In this document: piece after piece, positions 12,496 through 23,796 of the stretch
How positions within the stretch are numbered: the stretch's first letter is position 1
How the letters are laid out: each line of letters starts with the position of its first letter
Assembly: GCA_023014365.1 (NCBI GenBank)
Contig: JAEBUN010000007.1
Location: 1,178,001-1,242,000, forward strand
DNA length: 64,000 nucleotides
From: Lepiota brunneoincarnata
Taxonomy: Eukaryota; Basidiomycota; Agaricomycetes; Agaricales; Agaricaceae
Direction of reading: 5' to 3'
Translations under genes and position numbers: made by a program
Notes under the pieces: model-generated
What the model was told of the DNA's origin: nothing
What the model saw: only the letters and a program-made list of their open reading frames with translations
The model's database searches: none

Positions 12496-13821
12496 TTTGA
12501 GAGTTTCTGGTTTTGTTTGCCGGCAGTTATCGCAGGCGGACAGTTTTCGATGGATAGTTAGGGTACATTTGGACAATTACTAGTTACCGCATTACCGCAA
12601 TGGACTCAGTTTCATTTTTCGCAAACGAGGCCACCTGACACAAATACCGGACTGGACCAGAGAGTAGGGCTTTAAGGGACCTTGGCAATGTACGCGGGGA
12701 GGTGCCTTGAGTAGTACCAATATGTCAGCTCGTTGGATTACAAACTTTAGGGGGAAGGTGAGTTCGGGTGTCATGCCTCTGTCTTCTATGGAACTTGGGC
12801 TTGTCGCTGAGTGTTGATTGTGTCATGAGACGAGAACAAGCGATCTGTTACTGGGGGGACTTGTTACAAAGAATTCTACAACCCAGACTCTCCGTATTAC
12901 CAGTTAACTAGTCACACCACGGTTCCCAACCCAACAGCCCTTTCATGTAGCCATCACCATCGGGGCTAAGACCAGTCCTGGTGCCGGACGACGACTCGGA
13001 TCCATGTCATGCTAGAGAATTGCCGCTCCCGAGCGCTGAGCGCTGAGCTTCCGATAAATCACATTTCCGGAGACATATTCTAATATATATATCATAGCCC
13101 CATCAGGGCTTACCCAGGAGAGCTTGCCGAGTCTGCACTTTGACGGACACCAAGGAATGAAGTAATTAAGGCTATGCCTCAGCCTTTCATTCCGCCGCCT
13201 TATCACTGAGGCAGGTGTTTTGCGGCGACAAATGTGGCACTATCCCTGACGTTTTTTTTTTTTGGTCCTGAAGAATTTGGGCGAGGCGCCGCAAGGTCAT
13301 TCATCCGCCGTTCACCACCCATTAGGAGACGGATGAGTACAGGCTGGTTCGTATGCCCCTGAAATTCCCTGACTCGGTTTGTCCACGAGATTGCAATCAT
13401 TCACCATATGTAGTAGAAGACTCAGGCCTGCATTCTAATTGACCTGCCATCTGGACTCACCGCAATCGTAATTTCCCACTGAGGGGGCAGTCCGAAAAAT
13501 ACCCTGTCTCGTCTTCCGCAGCTGTGCGCGCCCTGAGATCAAGCTTGCCGCACCCTGAGACATGAAACGGATCCAAGCAAATAGGATCATTAGTACTCAA
13601 AGAGAATGCGCGCTGTATCGCAGGCACCGGTAATTCAATGGGGCACAAGGGACCGCATTTCTGATGTCCCTAGAGCTCCGTAGTATTTAAGGTGGTATGC
13701 ACTCAGATACTATCCCTCATTCACATTCTCTATCTGCTCTTTCGAGTTCTCTGCCACTTTTGTTTTTGTTTCAACCGGCTCAGAATCCTTTTTACCACCG
13801 TTTTAATTTACGAGAAGCACG
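12496..13821. other. Intergenic between the two six-cysteine genes
   Basis: No gene recognised. A TATTTAA motif near 13683 lies about 135 bases before the next ATG and may serve the second paralogue. A pyrimidine-rich 5' leader precedes that ATG. Confidence 0.35.
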
Positions 13822-14573
13822 ATGTTCACCGTCTCCAAATTCGTTGCCCTCCTTCCCATCATCTCTTCTGCCTTTGCTCTCCCCTCAGCAGGTATCAAGC
13901 ACCGCCAGGACTCCCTATGCAAGCCCAACTTCCAGGGCAACCCTTTGTCAATCTTTGTCGTAGACCCAGACGACATGGCCAACAACAAAGTTTTTGAATG
14001 GACCGCTGCGAACTTCAACGGCGCTCCTATCACCCTCCGCTCCCAGTTCGCCCAACAGAGCTTCCAACAGGGAGAGTTCTTCATTGAATTCACTGGCCAA
14101 CCCGAGCAGACCCATAGAATCAAGTGAGAAATAGCCCCCCCCCGCTGTATCCAAATTATGCCCAAGCTGACCGGGACTTATTTATCCAGATTGACGGCAG
14201 ACACGAGCCGAGACCTCCTTGCCACGGTTACTCCCTCCAACGAAGTCGTCTTCTCCAAAACCGTCTGGGGAGACAAGTAAGTGCAACCATTGCCGCCCCT
14301 AGATGGATTCAGCCCCTAATTCATGCTCTAACAGGTCTCAAAACTTCGCACTCGACTGCCGTGTGTGCACCGATAACGCTCGTGCGTTGGGCTGTCAAAT
14401 CTCCCACCCCAGTAGTGGCCAGTGTGTCACATTCAACTTTGCCACTGGCACTCTTGACGGTCCAACGGTTGGTCCTCGGGTCATGCGTCGGGGCGGAGAC
14501 ATATCATGTTATTCCGCAGTTGAGTGCTGCTGATGCTGCGAATATTGACGTTGAGGATTTCGTCAATGTCTGA
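13822..14573 (+). CDS. Six-cysteine small secreted protein, paralogue 2, one-base break near the 3' end
   Basis: Secreted paralogue of the gene at 11744, with the same three-exon plan (13822-14124, about 14190-14277, about 14336-14573). The signal peptide is clear: MFTVSKFVALLPIISSAFAL, followed by a short pro-like stretch ending KHRQDS and then LCKPNFQGN. The body is strongly similar to paralogue 1 and keeps all six cysteines. At 14462-14463 one extra C makes the frame run out after GTLDG. The following frame carries LVLGSCVGAETYHVIPQL and the conserved acidic ending, stopping at 14573, as in paralogue 1. Function unknown; the secretion signal and cysteine pattern would suit an effector-like or cell-wall protein, which is inference only. 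Confidence 0.7.
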
Positions 14574-14762
14574 GCTAGGGGTTTCCGGTAGCGGTTTTGA
14601 TGTATTGGGTTCGGACCGCACGACTTTGGACTTGACTGGCATCATAGCATACTTGGACATGAGTTGTAGTTACAGTGGACTTGATTTTATTACACGTACG
14701 TTTGCCTGTTCGTTGGAAACATGGGCATGACGATTCGGTCGTGTGTACCGCCCTAAGACGAA

Positions 14763-14784
14763 TGTGACGAGATTGTGACGAGAT
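14763..14784 (+). repeat. Doubled 11-mer, first copy
   Basis: TGTGACGAGAT occurs twice back to back. The same doubled unit is present at 16823-16844, and both copies are preceded at a short distance by TGTGTAC. The TGACG core is typical of bZIP (CREB/ATF) sites. Confidence 0.6.
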
Positions 14785-14800
14785 CGAAGGTGGAAGATGA

Positions 14801-14808
14801 TGACGTCA
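14801..14808 (+). promoter_or_regulatory. Perfect CRE palindrome TGACGTCA
   Basis: TGACGTCA is the classical cAMP-response (bZIP) site. It sits 16 bases after the doubled TGACG-containing 11-mer, which makes a regulatory cluster plausible, although it lies downstream of the secreted gene and 800 bases before the next start codon. Confidence 0.45.
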
Positions 14809-15614
14809 ATGATTGCAGAAATGTCATAAATGGACGTGGGAAAGTGACAGTTTGTAGTCTTTTGTCAGAGTCGCCTCAAGTCAATTGTAACGGCCCTCCT
14901 TCGTGGGTTCTCAATGCCATTCTGGGTAATACTGTTTCATGCCTACTTCTATCCGTCTCAACTTTGGCTTGGCCATATAGCAACCGGAAAAATGGTAGCG
15001 TCAGCTTAATTTGGTCGTTTTTTCCCCTGCTGAGCCCTGCCATCCAGCGTAACTTAGTGAGGGTGCCCGGTGCCGTGCGATCGGCTGTAACCTTTCTGCG
15101 ATAGCACTCCATGCTCGATATACTTTGCTACATCCTTTTCTCTACGCCTCGGAAACTTCAATCCTGAGCTGGATATTGAATACACGTGAGCGAATTGAGC
15201 GCTCGGACACGCGGACAACCTCTAAAACCAAGTGAGCCAAGGTGCCCAAATTATATTAGATTAGGTTGGAACCCAGGCTTGAATCACTGTTGTCGTTGTC
15301 CACCTTCTTGAGATGATTTTAACACTCTAATATTCCCTGTTGTATGGTAATTTTGCACAGCTATAACTACCCTTGTGGCCTCAGGGAGGGCAGCAATCAA
15401 GAAAATTGCGAAAACTCATAATTTTTTCAGGGTCGGGGGAAAATTGGGACAAAAACAGACGAAATCAGCCATTTTCGGTGGGACAAGACCGCTCATTTTT
15501 GGCATCATAGGGATTATCACAGGTCCTGATAGTCTATCCATTCAACTCACTCCTCCCATACCCATCCCCACCACCACTTAAACGCTTTGCCGAGTTTTAG
15601 TCCGTCCTTGAGTG

Positions 15615-16776
15615 ATGTCTTCCCAGTCCGATAAGCGCCCATCGTTCATTCCTACCACTGGTTTCAACTTCACACAGCCGCCAAATCCAAATTGGAAGAT
15701 CGGTCAGGCAGTAGTCTCAACCCCAGAGGGAGAGGAGTGGCTGAAGGGATTAGAGAGTGGATGGCAGATCGTTGATACGTCTCAGACGGAGTGGGTTCCC
15801 CGCACTCCTCCCAGTTGATGCTAACACTTATCTGTGATTATGCTGGTAGTCCGGGAAAGTTGTATAGACTACTCATTGGCGGTATCGTCCCGAGGCCTAT
15901 TGCCTTCGTATCAAGCATTTCAGAGGATGGCGTGCAAAATCTTGGCTTGTTCAGGTGTATTCCAGATTTTTTTGCCCCAACGCCACGGATTAATGCTTGG
16001 CCTCTGTTCCAGTTGGTTCAACCAAGTGCGTACATGCAACCGCTATCTATCGCTGATGGTATTAATGGAACGAAGGTTTCTCCCAATCCTCCCGTCATCT
16101 CGATCTCGTGCACCAATTACTCGACAAGAGCAAAGGACACTGCCCGGAATATACGCTCAACCAAGGGCTTTCACCGTCAATATCATCAGCGAACCGTGGA
16201 TTCACAACGCGAACGTTTGCTCGATCGACGCTCCACCCGATATCAGCGAATGGCCATTGAGTGGATTGACGAAAGAACCAAGTGTACGTTCCTCCCCTTG
16301 AGCCTCCTGCCCCCTGCTTCCAAAAGGGTCGGGCCTCCAAAATTGAGCAGCGGGTTCGTTAGATCTGTGTCAAAGCGCCTCGTGTCAGAGAAAGCGCGTT
16401 TTCGATGGAATGCGAAGTTAGCTTTCCCCTCCTCCCTCTCAACGGGCACAGCTAACAACCTCCTCAAACTCAACAGCTTCTGCATGCCATCGACATAGTC
16501 GAACCAAACTCGCTAAAGGCCACCAATACACTTATACTCGGAACTATCAAATACATTCATATCCGCAACGACGTTTTCGATCAGGCACGCGGAGTTGTTG
16601 ATCCCGGAAAGTTGAAGCCCGTAGTTCGATTGGAGGGGATTACGTATGCTAAGCTCGGCGATGGGTACCAGATCCCTCGGCCATCTTGGGCAAACTCAAT
16701 AGATCAAATCAAGGAGGCCCTGGGGGAGGAATATGTAGATGGAAAAGAGGAGAAGACTACTGGTAATAGTCGATAA
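15615..16776 (+). CDS. Flavin-reductase-like FMN-binding split-barrel protein
   Basis: Member of the flavin reductase-like FMN-binding family, probably cytosolic. Six exons: 15615-15790, 15850-15954, 16013-16025, 16076-16283, 16363-16416 and 16477-16776. Characteristic segments are IGGIVPRPIAFVSSIS, NPPVISISCTNY, KDTARNIRSTKGF, SAFSMECE, LILGTIKYIHIRND and VVDPGKLKPVVRL. Exon 3 is a 13-base micro-exon that supplies SWFNQ, matching the conserved FSYFN of relatives. After KGF there is one extra T (16169-16171). The next frame continues TVNIISEPWIHNANVCSID and WPLSGLTKEPS, as the family requires, so the break is a single-base insertion. The ending is acidic/lysine-rich. DPH3 follows on the same strand after 162 bases. 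Confidence 0.85.
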
Positions 16777-16822
16777 CAAAGTCCTGATGATCGAAGTATG
16801 ATGATTCCGTTGTGTACATGTA

Positions 16823-16844
16823 TGTGACGAGATTGTGACGAGAT
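16823..16844 (+). repeat. Doubled 11-mer, second copy
   Basis: Second exact copy of the doubled TGTGACGAGAT unit, 95 bases before the DPH3 start codon, where it could act as an upstream control element. Confidence 0.6.
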
Positions 16845-16938
16845 GACGCCAACGAGTGGTTACATAAGCAAGCTGATATCGGCGAGTCAATTTACGACCT
16901 ATGCTCCGACCATCTTGATCCTCTTCATCGCATCCTCC

Positions 16939-17352
16939 ATGGGGGCATACTATGACGAAATTGAAATCGAGGACATGACATGGGACTCGGACAAGGGAGT
17001 TTATCATTATCCATGTCCTTGCGGGGACCGCTTTGAAATCTCCAAGAAGCAGCTAGCAAATTACGAGGACGTTGCGACGTGCCCGAGCTGTAGCCTGATT
17101 ATCAGAGTCATCTATGATCCTGTGAGCCGGTATTCTGAGATTTGGTGGTTTTACACTGAGTGTATCTTCCTTCAGCTTGACTATGAGGACTACACCGAAG
17201 ATGATGAGAGTGACCCAACAGAAGAAGAGGAAGAGGACGAGGAAGAGGAAGAGGAAGAGGAGGAAGAGAGTGGGGCTGAAGATTTCGAGGATGCTCTGGA
17301 GCAGCTGCATATCAGCGAAGAACCCAGTCGAACTGTTGCGGTCTTAGCTTAA
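16939..17352 (+). CDS. DPH3: DPH3 / KTI11, CSL zinc-binding protein
   Basis: Small electron-carrying zinc/iron protein needed for diphthamide formation on elongation factor 2 and for Elongator-dependent tRNA wobble modification. Two exons, 16939-17121 and 17176-17352, give 119 residues. [41 protein letters not shown] and IIRVIYDP are the CSL-domain signature with all four metal-binding cysteines. The tail after LDYEDY is unusually long and acidic (an almost unbroken run of glutamates followed by [18 protein letters not shown]); in yeast the whole protein is only about 80 residues. The start was chosen at the ATG directly before GAYYDEIE, although an open frame extends further upstream. No break. 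Confidence 0.93.
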   Translation: MGAYYDEIEIEDMTWDSDKGVYHYPCPCGDRFEISKKQLANYEDVATCPSCSLIIRVIYDPVSRYSEIWWFYTECIFLQLDYEDYTEDDESDPTEEEEEDEEEEEEEEEESGAEDFEDALEQLHISEEPSRTVAVLA

Positions 17353-18762
17353 GGTAGGTCCCTGGTCAATTATTCTATGCGATGGTCTAATGGTCTGTCG
17401 ATAGCACTAGTTACCTTATTACGGCTACGTTTTCTCCTTCAAAATAATACCTGGTCTTATGAAGATAAAAATGTGTCCGAATCGAGAGGCAGGAAATCGC
17501 AATGATTTCGCGAGAGCAATGCTTCAAGCTCCCAGGTCTAGTGCCCGATGCTCCAGGTGAAAGCTTGGCTCCGAAATCAATACTTATGGCATAACTGTTT
17601 ACCGAGGGCATCACTTCTTTCTGTGGCTGGTATTCCTCCTCAAGGTCAAGCGGGCAAGAGATAGTTCCACTGTTACGTCTCATCTAGCTCACTCCCTACT
17701 TTTCCTTCCTGCCAGATACCTTCCTAGCTAGGAATGAAAGCTCGGCTACGACTGTGGCGACTCGCCTTCAACATTGCTTGTCCCTCCATGCACGCAATAA
17801 TGTTTTCCATCACCAGCTACTAAAGGGTGCGCGAGTCCCGAGGGAGTAGGCAGCGATCCCCGCGGGTGGCTTCACCCAACTCCCCAACAGACTCTAAGCT
17901 CCCGCAACTATATTCTACCAGCTCACCCCCTTCATGCATATTGCCTCTACGGCCTCTGCAGGCCCCTGCAGCCACACTCTCTTGTGCTTGGTGACCTTGC
18001 AACGGAGGGGACTGGAACACACAGGACATTCCTGAAGACCCCGAGCCAATATCCAACGATTCGTACCTATAGAACTCGTTATGGCATCTACTAGTGGTCT
18101 TCCAAAGTTCAAATCTCGAGGGCAGGGTCTCTGTGATCCAACTTCATGGCTCTAGAGAGACCTCACAGGGAGTAGCATTACACTGAGGAGCGGCTCTCAG
18201 AACCCCATCCTGGCTTCCCTGAATGGCGCTGGTTATAGATACCATCCCGCCCCGACCGACGCCCCCTGAAGTCAAGTCATCGGACGCCCAATACATCCCT
18301 TTTTGTATGCCGCGGGATGCTGTCGAAGTCTCGGAATCGTTTTATGGGTCTCGCATGTTTTGAGAGTCATGTCTCTGAGGCATGGATTTTTGAATGTCGG
18401 TGGAGGCGAAATGAACCTTCTTGAAGCTTTATCATACTTAAAAAGCTTAGCATGCCTGAACGTTCGATTATTTACGGGTGGCGTCTGTCAGTCACTGGAA
18501 TTTGACTCTCCAGTTCAGCACACCCAGCTCGTGGATTGTTCTAACTTATCTGGAGAGCCTCCTTCGGTAGACCGTACACGAGGCAACTCAGCAGAACAGA
18601 AACTGAGATTGAATCATGGCAACTGGCGGACCCGGCGCGGTATACTGGGTGCGATTAGATATTAGATAGAGTATATCAAGATATACAAACGCATCGCGGA
18701 TAAACGAAGTGACTGTCGTGATGTGCGTACAGTTCGTATGATGCAAGCGCGACATATAACTC
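17353..18762. other. Intergenic, no gene recognised
   Basis: About 1.4 kb between DPH3 and the Rab gene. The open frames present (for example 17411-17683 minus and 18303-18665 plus) show no domain or splice support. Confidence 0.4.
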
Positions 18763-19653
18763 TCAGCAAGAGCAACCACCAGCTTCCTGAGACTGTGCAT
18801 TATCAGCACGGAGACCCACAACCTGCACACCGCCGGGCATCCCACCATTCCCACCACCCGTGTTATGTCCTTTGGCGTTGCCATCCCAGAGTTCGGGAGT
18901 ATCGAGGATCTTTTCAACGACCTCGGCGAACACCTCTTTTACTCCGACAGCAGTTTTGGCAGAAGCCTCGATGAAGAGTGAGTCCATCCGAGCGGCGAAC
19001 TGTTGGCCTTCACTGGTTGGAACCTGACGAGAAAACTCCTGAGGTGGATGAGACCAGGGAACGAGTGCGATGAATGGACTGTTGCTAACCTTGTCTAGTT
19101 TGTTCCCAACAAGGATCTTGACAACTGAACTAGATACGTATGTTTCTAGTTCGCTATACCAACGAGGCAAAGCGTCGAAGGTTTCTCGATTCGAGACATC
19201 GTAAACTTGAGAACTCGTTTAGCGTGAATCGCCCTAAGTAGTGATAGGACAACGCACCAAGTATGATCCCCTGGGCGCCTCTATAGTATGAAGAGGTAAT
19301 GGTCCTGAACCGTTCCTTGTCCAGCTGTGTCCTGTAGATAACAACGTCATCACCATACCAGGTGAGGAGAGAAAATATATACCCATATGCTCAGTTTGAC
19401 TTTCCTTCCCTTCACCTCCATTTTATGCACCTAACCACATCCAAACGAACTGTCAGCCATATACTCCCTTAGGTAGCCCATTCATACAACAGCTCACACG
19501 GAAATCAACACCGATGGTTGCACCGCTTTCGTCCTCAGGCAGCCATTGCTCGTCCGAGAACCGCAACAGCAGACTAGATTTTCCGACAGATGAGTTTCCA
19601 ATCAGAAGAATCTTGACATTGACGGGCTGAGATGCTGAGGGTGTCGGCGGCAT
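18763..19653 (-). CDS. Rab18-like small GTPase
   Basis: Membrane-traffic GTPase. Five exons on the minus strand encode the G-motifs in order: GNSSVGKSSLLLRF (P-loop), ATIGVDFR (switch I), WDTAGQ (switch II), GNKLDK and EASAKT. The C-terminus is GGCSC, a two-cysteine motif suitable for double geranylgeranylation. RabF-type residues (KLSIWDTAGQ, YDVSNRETF) and the ending suggest the Rab18 branch, a moderate call. At 19317-19318 one extra base follows WDTAGQ. The next frame reads ERFRTITSSYYRGAQ, exactly as in Rab proteins, so this is a single-base insertion. The hypervariable tail is Gly/Asn-rich (GGGNGGMPGG). A CAA trinucleotide run (19656-19678) lies just before the ATG. Confidence 0.88.
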
Positions 19654-19655
19654 TG

Positions 19656-19678
19656 TGCAACAACAACAACAACAACAC
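19656..19678 (-). repeat. GTT/CAA microsatellite in the Rab 5' leader
   Basis: About seven CAA units (plus strand) immediately upstream of the Rab start codon, in the presumed 5' untranslated region. Confidence 0.6.
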
Positions 19679-19987
19679 CAACAATTAGGAGGATGGGGGT
19701 GGAAAGAGAGTAAGATGCACGGAACCTGGCCATTTGTGTGCGGCACGCGTCATGAGGCGCTTGCTCCGGACCATTCCCCATAAAAAGCATTTTCTGTGCC
19801 GGATCATATCCTTGCCGGCCGGTCTACTCCAGGGTTGCTCGGGTTCAATAGCAGATTATATATGTACAGTACATAGAAATGACCGAGTGTACAAAGGAGC
19901 GACAGAACCAAAAAATACTACATATTTGAAACGAACAGTCATAGAGTATACAAGTAAACGAACTCTTCTACTTTTTGTCCAGCACTT
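19679..19987. other. Rab promoter and 3' end of the next gene
   Basis: About 310 bases with no supported gene. It holds the Rab upstream region and the 3' flank of the seven-helix protein. Confidence 0.35.
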
Positions 19988-21396
19988 CTAGTAAGCGTGC
20001 CAACCTTCCTTTGGGCGATCTTCGTCGACAAGAATCTTAGGTGGATCAATGGGATCAGCGAAACGAGAGACCGTTGTATGGATACTAATGGTCTGCAGAG
20101 CCACGGCAGCTCCCGTCTGATTGTTCTGTGTTGTGGGTTGTGTTGCATCCCCGCGGTCGGCTCTTGTGATGATCAGGTTGAAGGTGATTCCCTGTTGTAT
20201 TACAGTCAGGGCTCGAAGCTACAGTTCCATAATGGTATGCTCTTACTATAATTTCGACGACCTAGATAATTATTAGTACCCAAGGCGGACAACGACTGAA
20301 GAGATAACTCACGGCATCAGAAACCCCATACTGTCCATTATTCGAAAACATATAGAGAATAAACAAAATGATAATTGAGGACGTGTACAACAGTCCAGAC
20401 TCGATCAGCAGTCGCATCACGTTGCTCAACGGTGTGTAAGTAGTCGAGTTGGATCTATGTTTCAGCCTTTGTCGGATAGTTTGGATTCGGTATACCATCA
20501 GAGCTGCGAGGGAGCGGAACAACAGCGCTGGGAGTAAGCCTTTACAAGTCAGAGGAAACTGCGAGGATCTCACATGTCGTCAGGAGATTAGTGACTAGGG
20601 TGAGGGTAAGCATGCTAGTTATAAATGGAACGAGGCTGGAGGCTCGGAGAAGGGCATCATTATTTCGCATCGTAGCCTCGGTATAGATCGTCATTACACC
20701 ACAAACTAATCGAAATTTAGCTATCTTAAATGCGGCGGATAAAAGTGGCGTACCAGTTCCACCCAGCCAGAATAACACAGGGAACAAGACGACTAGCCAA
20801 TTTCGACTGAAGATAATCCAGCATCGATAAAGCTGGCATTCCAGGGTCAGCTATAGTGGGACTAGAAAGAACTAGTGAAACCATCATATTTACCAAGATG
20901 CTATCGCCCACAAATGTTTGACCAACATAGCACCCCATGCTCACCACATTAATCCAGCTCGACACGTTCGAAAACTGGTCGATGGGATCCCCTTGAAATA
21001 CGATAAAGGCATAAAGGCTATGTCGTAAGTGGAAAGCCACGTCTAGCGATGCGAATATGAACATCAAGACAGCCGCGATAACCATCTTTAGGTGAATTTT
21101 GGCGAATGGTTTGAACCTCCCTTCCACCGTCGTCAAAATCCGGAGACACTGGAAAAACGTTACTAAGAAAACACCTAACACCGCCGATGTTCAGACATGC
21201 ATTTATTCCCTATCAAACAGAAAACGGGCTCACTGTTCGATCGTGGGGAGGGGGATGGCGCGCATAAAGCCAAGATCAGCGACGATAATTCATCTCCACC
21301 AATTCAATCTGGTCCCGCGACTCACCCATAAAATACACTCTGCATGAACAAACCCACAATCTGCGCGGCATCAATCGGAAACGTCTCATTCGCCAT
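19988..21396 (-). CDS. Seven-helix integral membrane protein of a basidiomycete-specific family
   Basis: Multi-pass membrane protein of a type that is abundant in Agaricomycetes and whose function is unknown. The start MANETFPIDAAQIVGLF is followed by alternating hydrophobic helices and the family segments VTFFQCLRIL, FIFASLDVAFHLRHSLYAF, YVGQTFVGDSILLYRCWIIF, FPVLFWLGGT, LTLTLVTNLL, RLLIESGLLYTSSIIILFI and NNGQYGVSDA. About seven helices can be counted. The cytosolic tail is polar (NNQTGAAVALQT) and ends ...KEGWHAY before TAG at 19988. Introns are about 45-60 bases; the splice after SDA is less certain. No frame break was found. It is distantly similar in plan to the DUF6534-like pair at 53-58.7 kb. 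Confidence 0.75.
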
Positions 21397-23796
21397 CGGG
21401 AAACAAATCAAGGCCGAAGCCCCAGAGCCAAAGTGAGCAGCAATCAAGGGTAATAGAGGACGCGTGCTCTCGAGCTGAGCAAACCGAAGGGTGTAGCGTA
21501 GGAAAGCAATGCAGCCAGTGGGGAAGGGGGGGGTTGAAAGGGAGAAAAAGTTCGTTATACTAGCCAATCCCAATCCGTTATAACCCGCCACGGAAGGAAG
21601 CCGTATACGCTTCCAGACTTGGATTGCCGCTTGGAAGGAAATGAGCTAACGACTTCCCGACATCTCGTATCTTTCTAGATCTGATCGCAGTTCCGTCATA
21701 GTCTAACGCCTCGACAATACAGCAAAAGTTGATAGCCTTGAAAGCTTGAGTTTCAACTTTAGCCAGCGATCAAAAGCTGTCTTGAGCCCCAGGAAATTTT
21801 TGTGGGGTCCAAGTCCCATCGTGATGTTCCCCTGCTCTCTTCCCGCCAGCTCCTGGTCAAAGATAGGATGGTAAACGTCAGGGCAGGGTTTCCAGGGCAA
21901 GCGGAAGTGAATCACCCTATTTTGGGGCAAGAGGTTGGTTTGATACCGAAGGAAGGTGCGAAGGAGCGTCCGATATGCACACCTGACCAAACTAAATTGT
22001 ACCCTATTGTACCAACATCACCTTCCACATGCGCCAAGCCTACGGACCACGAGCGAAAATTAAAGAAGGCAATGTTCTCATCACAGCTTTGTATATACAA
22101 AAATGAAATATAAAGGCACCCGGTTCAAACAGGTCCAAAGTTGTTCCCCCATTCATTTGAAAAAGGGGAGAAGAATACGATACACAAGGTGACGGGCGGC
22201 TGGTTGGCAGCGGTCATTATAAGTGTCACAGGTATACTATTCAATAAAATTTATGAAAGCCCACCTATCCCCTTTTGCATCACTATTTAGTCTATCATAC
22301 TGCCCTCGGGTTCGAATCAGTAATTGACCTATGTGTATACCGTGGACCCATCAAATCTGAACAGCGATCAACATCCACCGAACCACTGAAGCAGTGAGCG
22401 ACAAGCAAATATTGACCAAAAGAAAAAAATGCTAGAAGATATTTTCTGCTCCTTCGTGCTCCACAAACCACAACTCCGCGCCTAAATTCTCCACTTCGGT
22501 CGGACCCTGGCAGCTAGGTACCTTCACCTCAGCTGAGTTCTTTTTCCCAACCCCCGCAGGGCACGTTGCGACTCGGAAATTAGCACGATTGCCATGCACA
22601 CACACGCCGAGAATCAGAATGCCGCAGTTAGCGCGGACGAAGAACAATGCCAGAAATCGCTCCCGAGCTAGATTCATTCGGGCTTTCATACTAGATAGCA
22701 GGCATCGGGTTCTAGGTGACAAGATGGTTGGCAGAGACATCTATCAACAATATTCCTTGTCAGCTGCTGCCAGGAGGGGACTTACATGAGAGTGGTTGTG
22801 GCTGCACCTGCGACGGAAGGGGGTAAGCGATTGCTCAAGCGCCCAGTGACTAGTAGGCAAATCGCAGGTACAACGGCTCGGTATGTCGAATGTTAGTTTT
22901 CAAGCCCAATGTCCGGCGTAGCACGCCACAAGTTCCTGTTTGCCTCATCGATGGCAAACGGGTGTGATTCCAGAAGCACAAAATCGGCCGATGACGAGAC
23001 CAGGTGCGATGAGCCGCTCAAGAGATCAGAAAGTGTTAATATGTGCCTGCTACCCCGCGGAGCAGCCCCAAACAGAGAAAGCTTGCACACGACGTGGGAG
23101 CGCTCCAGCGAAAGTTTTGGACTGGTCGGCGGTCCCGGTCACCGCGGGTGTTACCTTCCGTGATCGTGATAGAGCTATACAATTTCCTTCACATCGTAGC
23201 TGAAGTGATATTCTTTAACTTCTGCCATGACTCGCATCTTTAATACGAATTGAATGAACCAAGTGCAACCCTGCGGGCATGGGCACGGCTGGAGTGTATT
23301 TGTAACAGCAAGTCCCAAGCCCCCTTAAAGGCGAACACAAAATAACTCTTTTTGTCTATTACGTGCTCGAGCGCCAGTCCCGTCATGTATAAAGATATGA
23401 TTAAATGCACAAAAATTCTGCGGTAGTTTGAGCGAAGAAAGGATAAGGAAAAAAAAAAGTCGAATCCAAGTCCCGTCTACTCGACGTCTTCTTTCAAGAC
23501 ACCCATCTCCCCTTTTTTCCCGCTCCGGGATCTTCATCGTCTTCATCCCTCTTCCTCTTCCCTTTCCCACCCAACACACTCCCAATCAGCCCCAGAATCC
23601 CCGTACTCTCATGCTCCTTTTTTTCCTCTCCTCTTCAATTCTCCTCCTAATCCTCTCACGTTCTAACCGTATCCTCCCTGCTCTCCTCACTGGCTGTTGG
23701 TTTGTACCAGGCAAGGTAGGATGTAGTCCAACTCCAATATGGCTCAGGTTCGGTATCGGAGGCGGGAGGAGATGTGAAATGTAAGCAAACGGGAGA
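21397..23796. other. Long intergenic stretch
   Basis: 2.4 kb without a confidently recognised gene. The only frame worth noting is 22432-22740 on the minus strand, listed separately. The strand-mixed Ser/Leu-rich frames at 23325-23784 look like low-complexity shadows. Confidence 0.4.
22432..22740 (-). CDS. Possible small cysteine-containing protein, unsupported
   Basis: A 102-codon ATG-started frame with an ordinary composition. A hydrophobic stretch (FLALFFVRANCGILILGVCV) is followed by a polar tail (ATCPAGVGKKNSAEVK, ELWFVEHEGAENIF). I recognise no family and see no paralogue in the window. It could be a single exon of a secreted or membrane protein, or chance. Confidence 0.25.
   Translation of the reverse strand: MSLPTILSPRTRCLLSSMKARMNLARERFLALFFVRANCGILILGVCVHGNRANFRVATCPAGVGKKNSAEVKVPSCQGPTEVENLGAELWFVEHEGAENIF

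Larger units (their letters stand above)
14574..15614. other. Intergenic with regulatory-looking repeats
   Basis: No supported gene. It contains the doubled 11-mer at 14763 and a CRE palindrome at 14801. The remainder shows only short frames. Confidence 0.4.

Noticed and set aside
22306..22322. GGTTCGAATC resembling a tRNA B box
   Set aside because: The flanking bases cannot form the T-arm stem and no A box or acceptor stem lies at the right distance.
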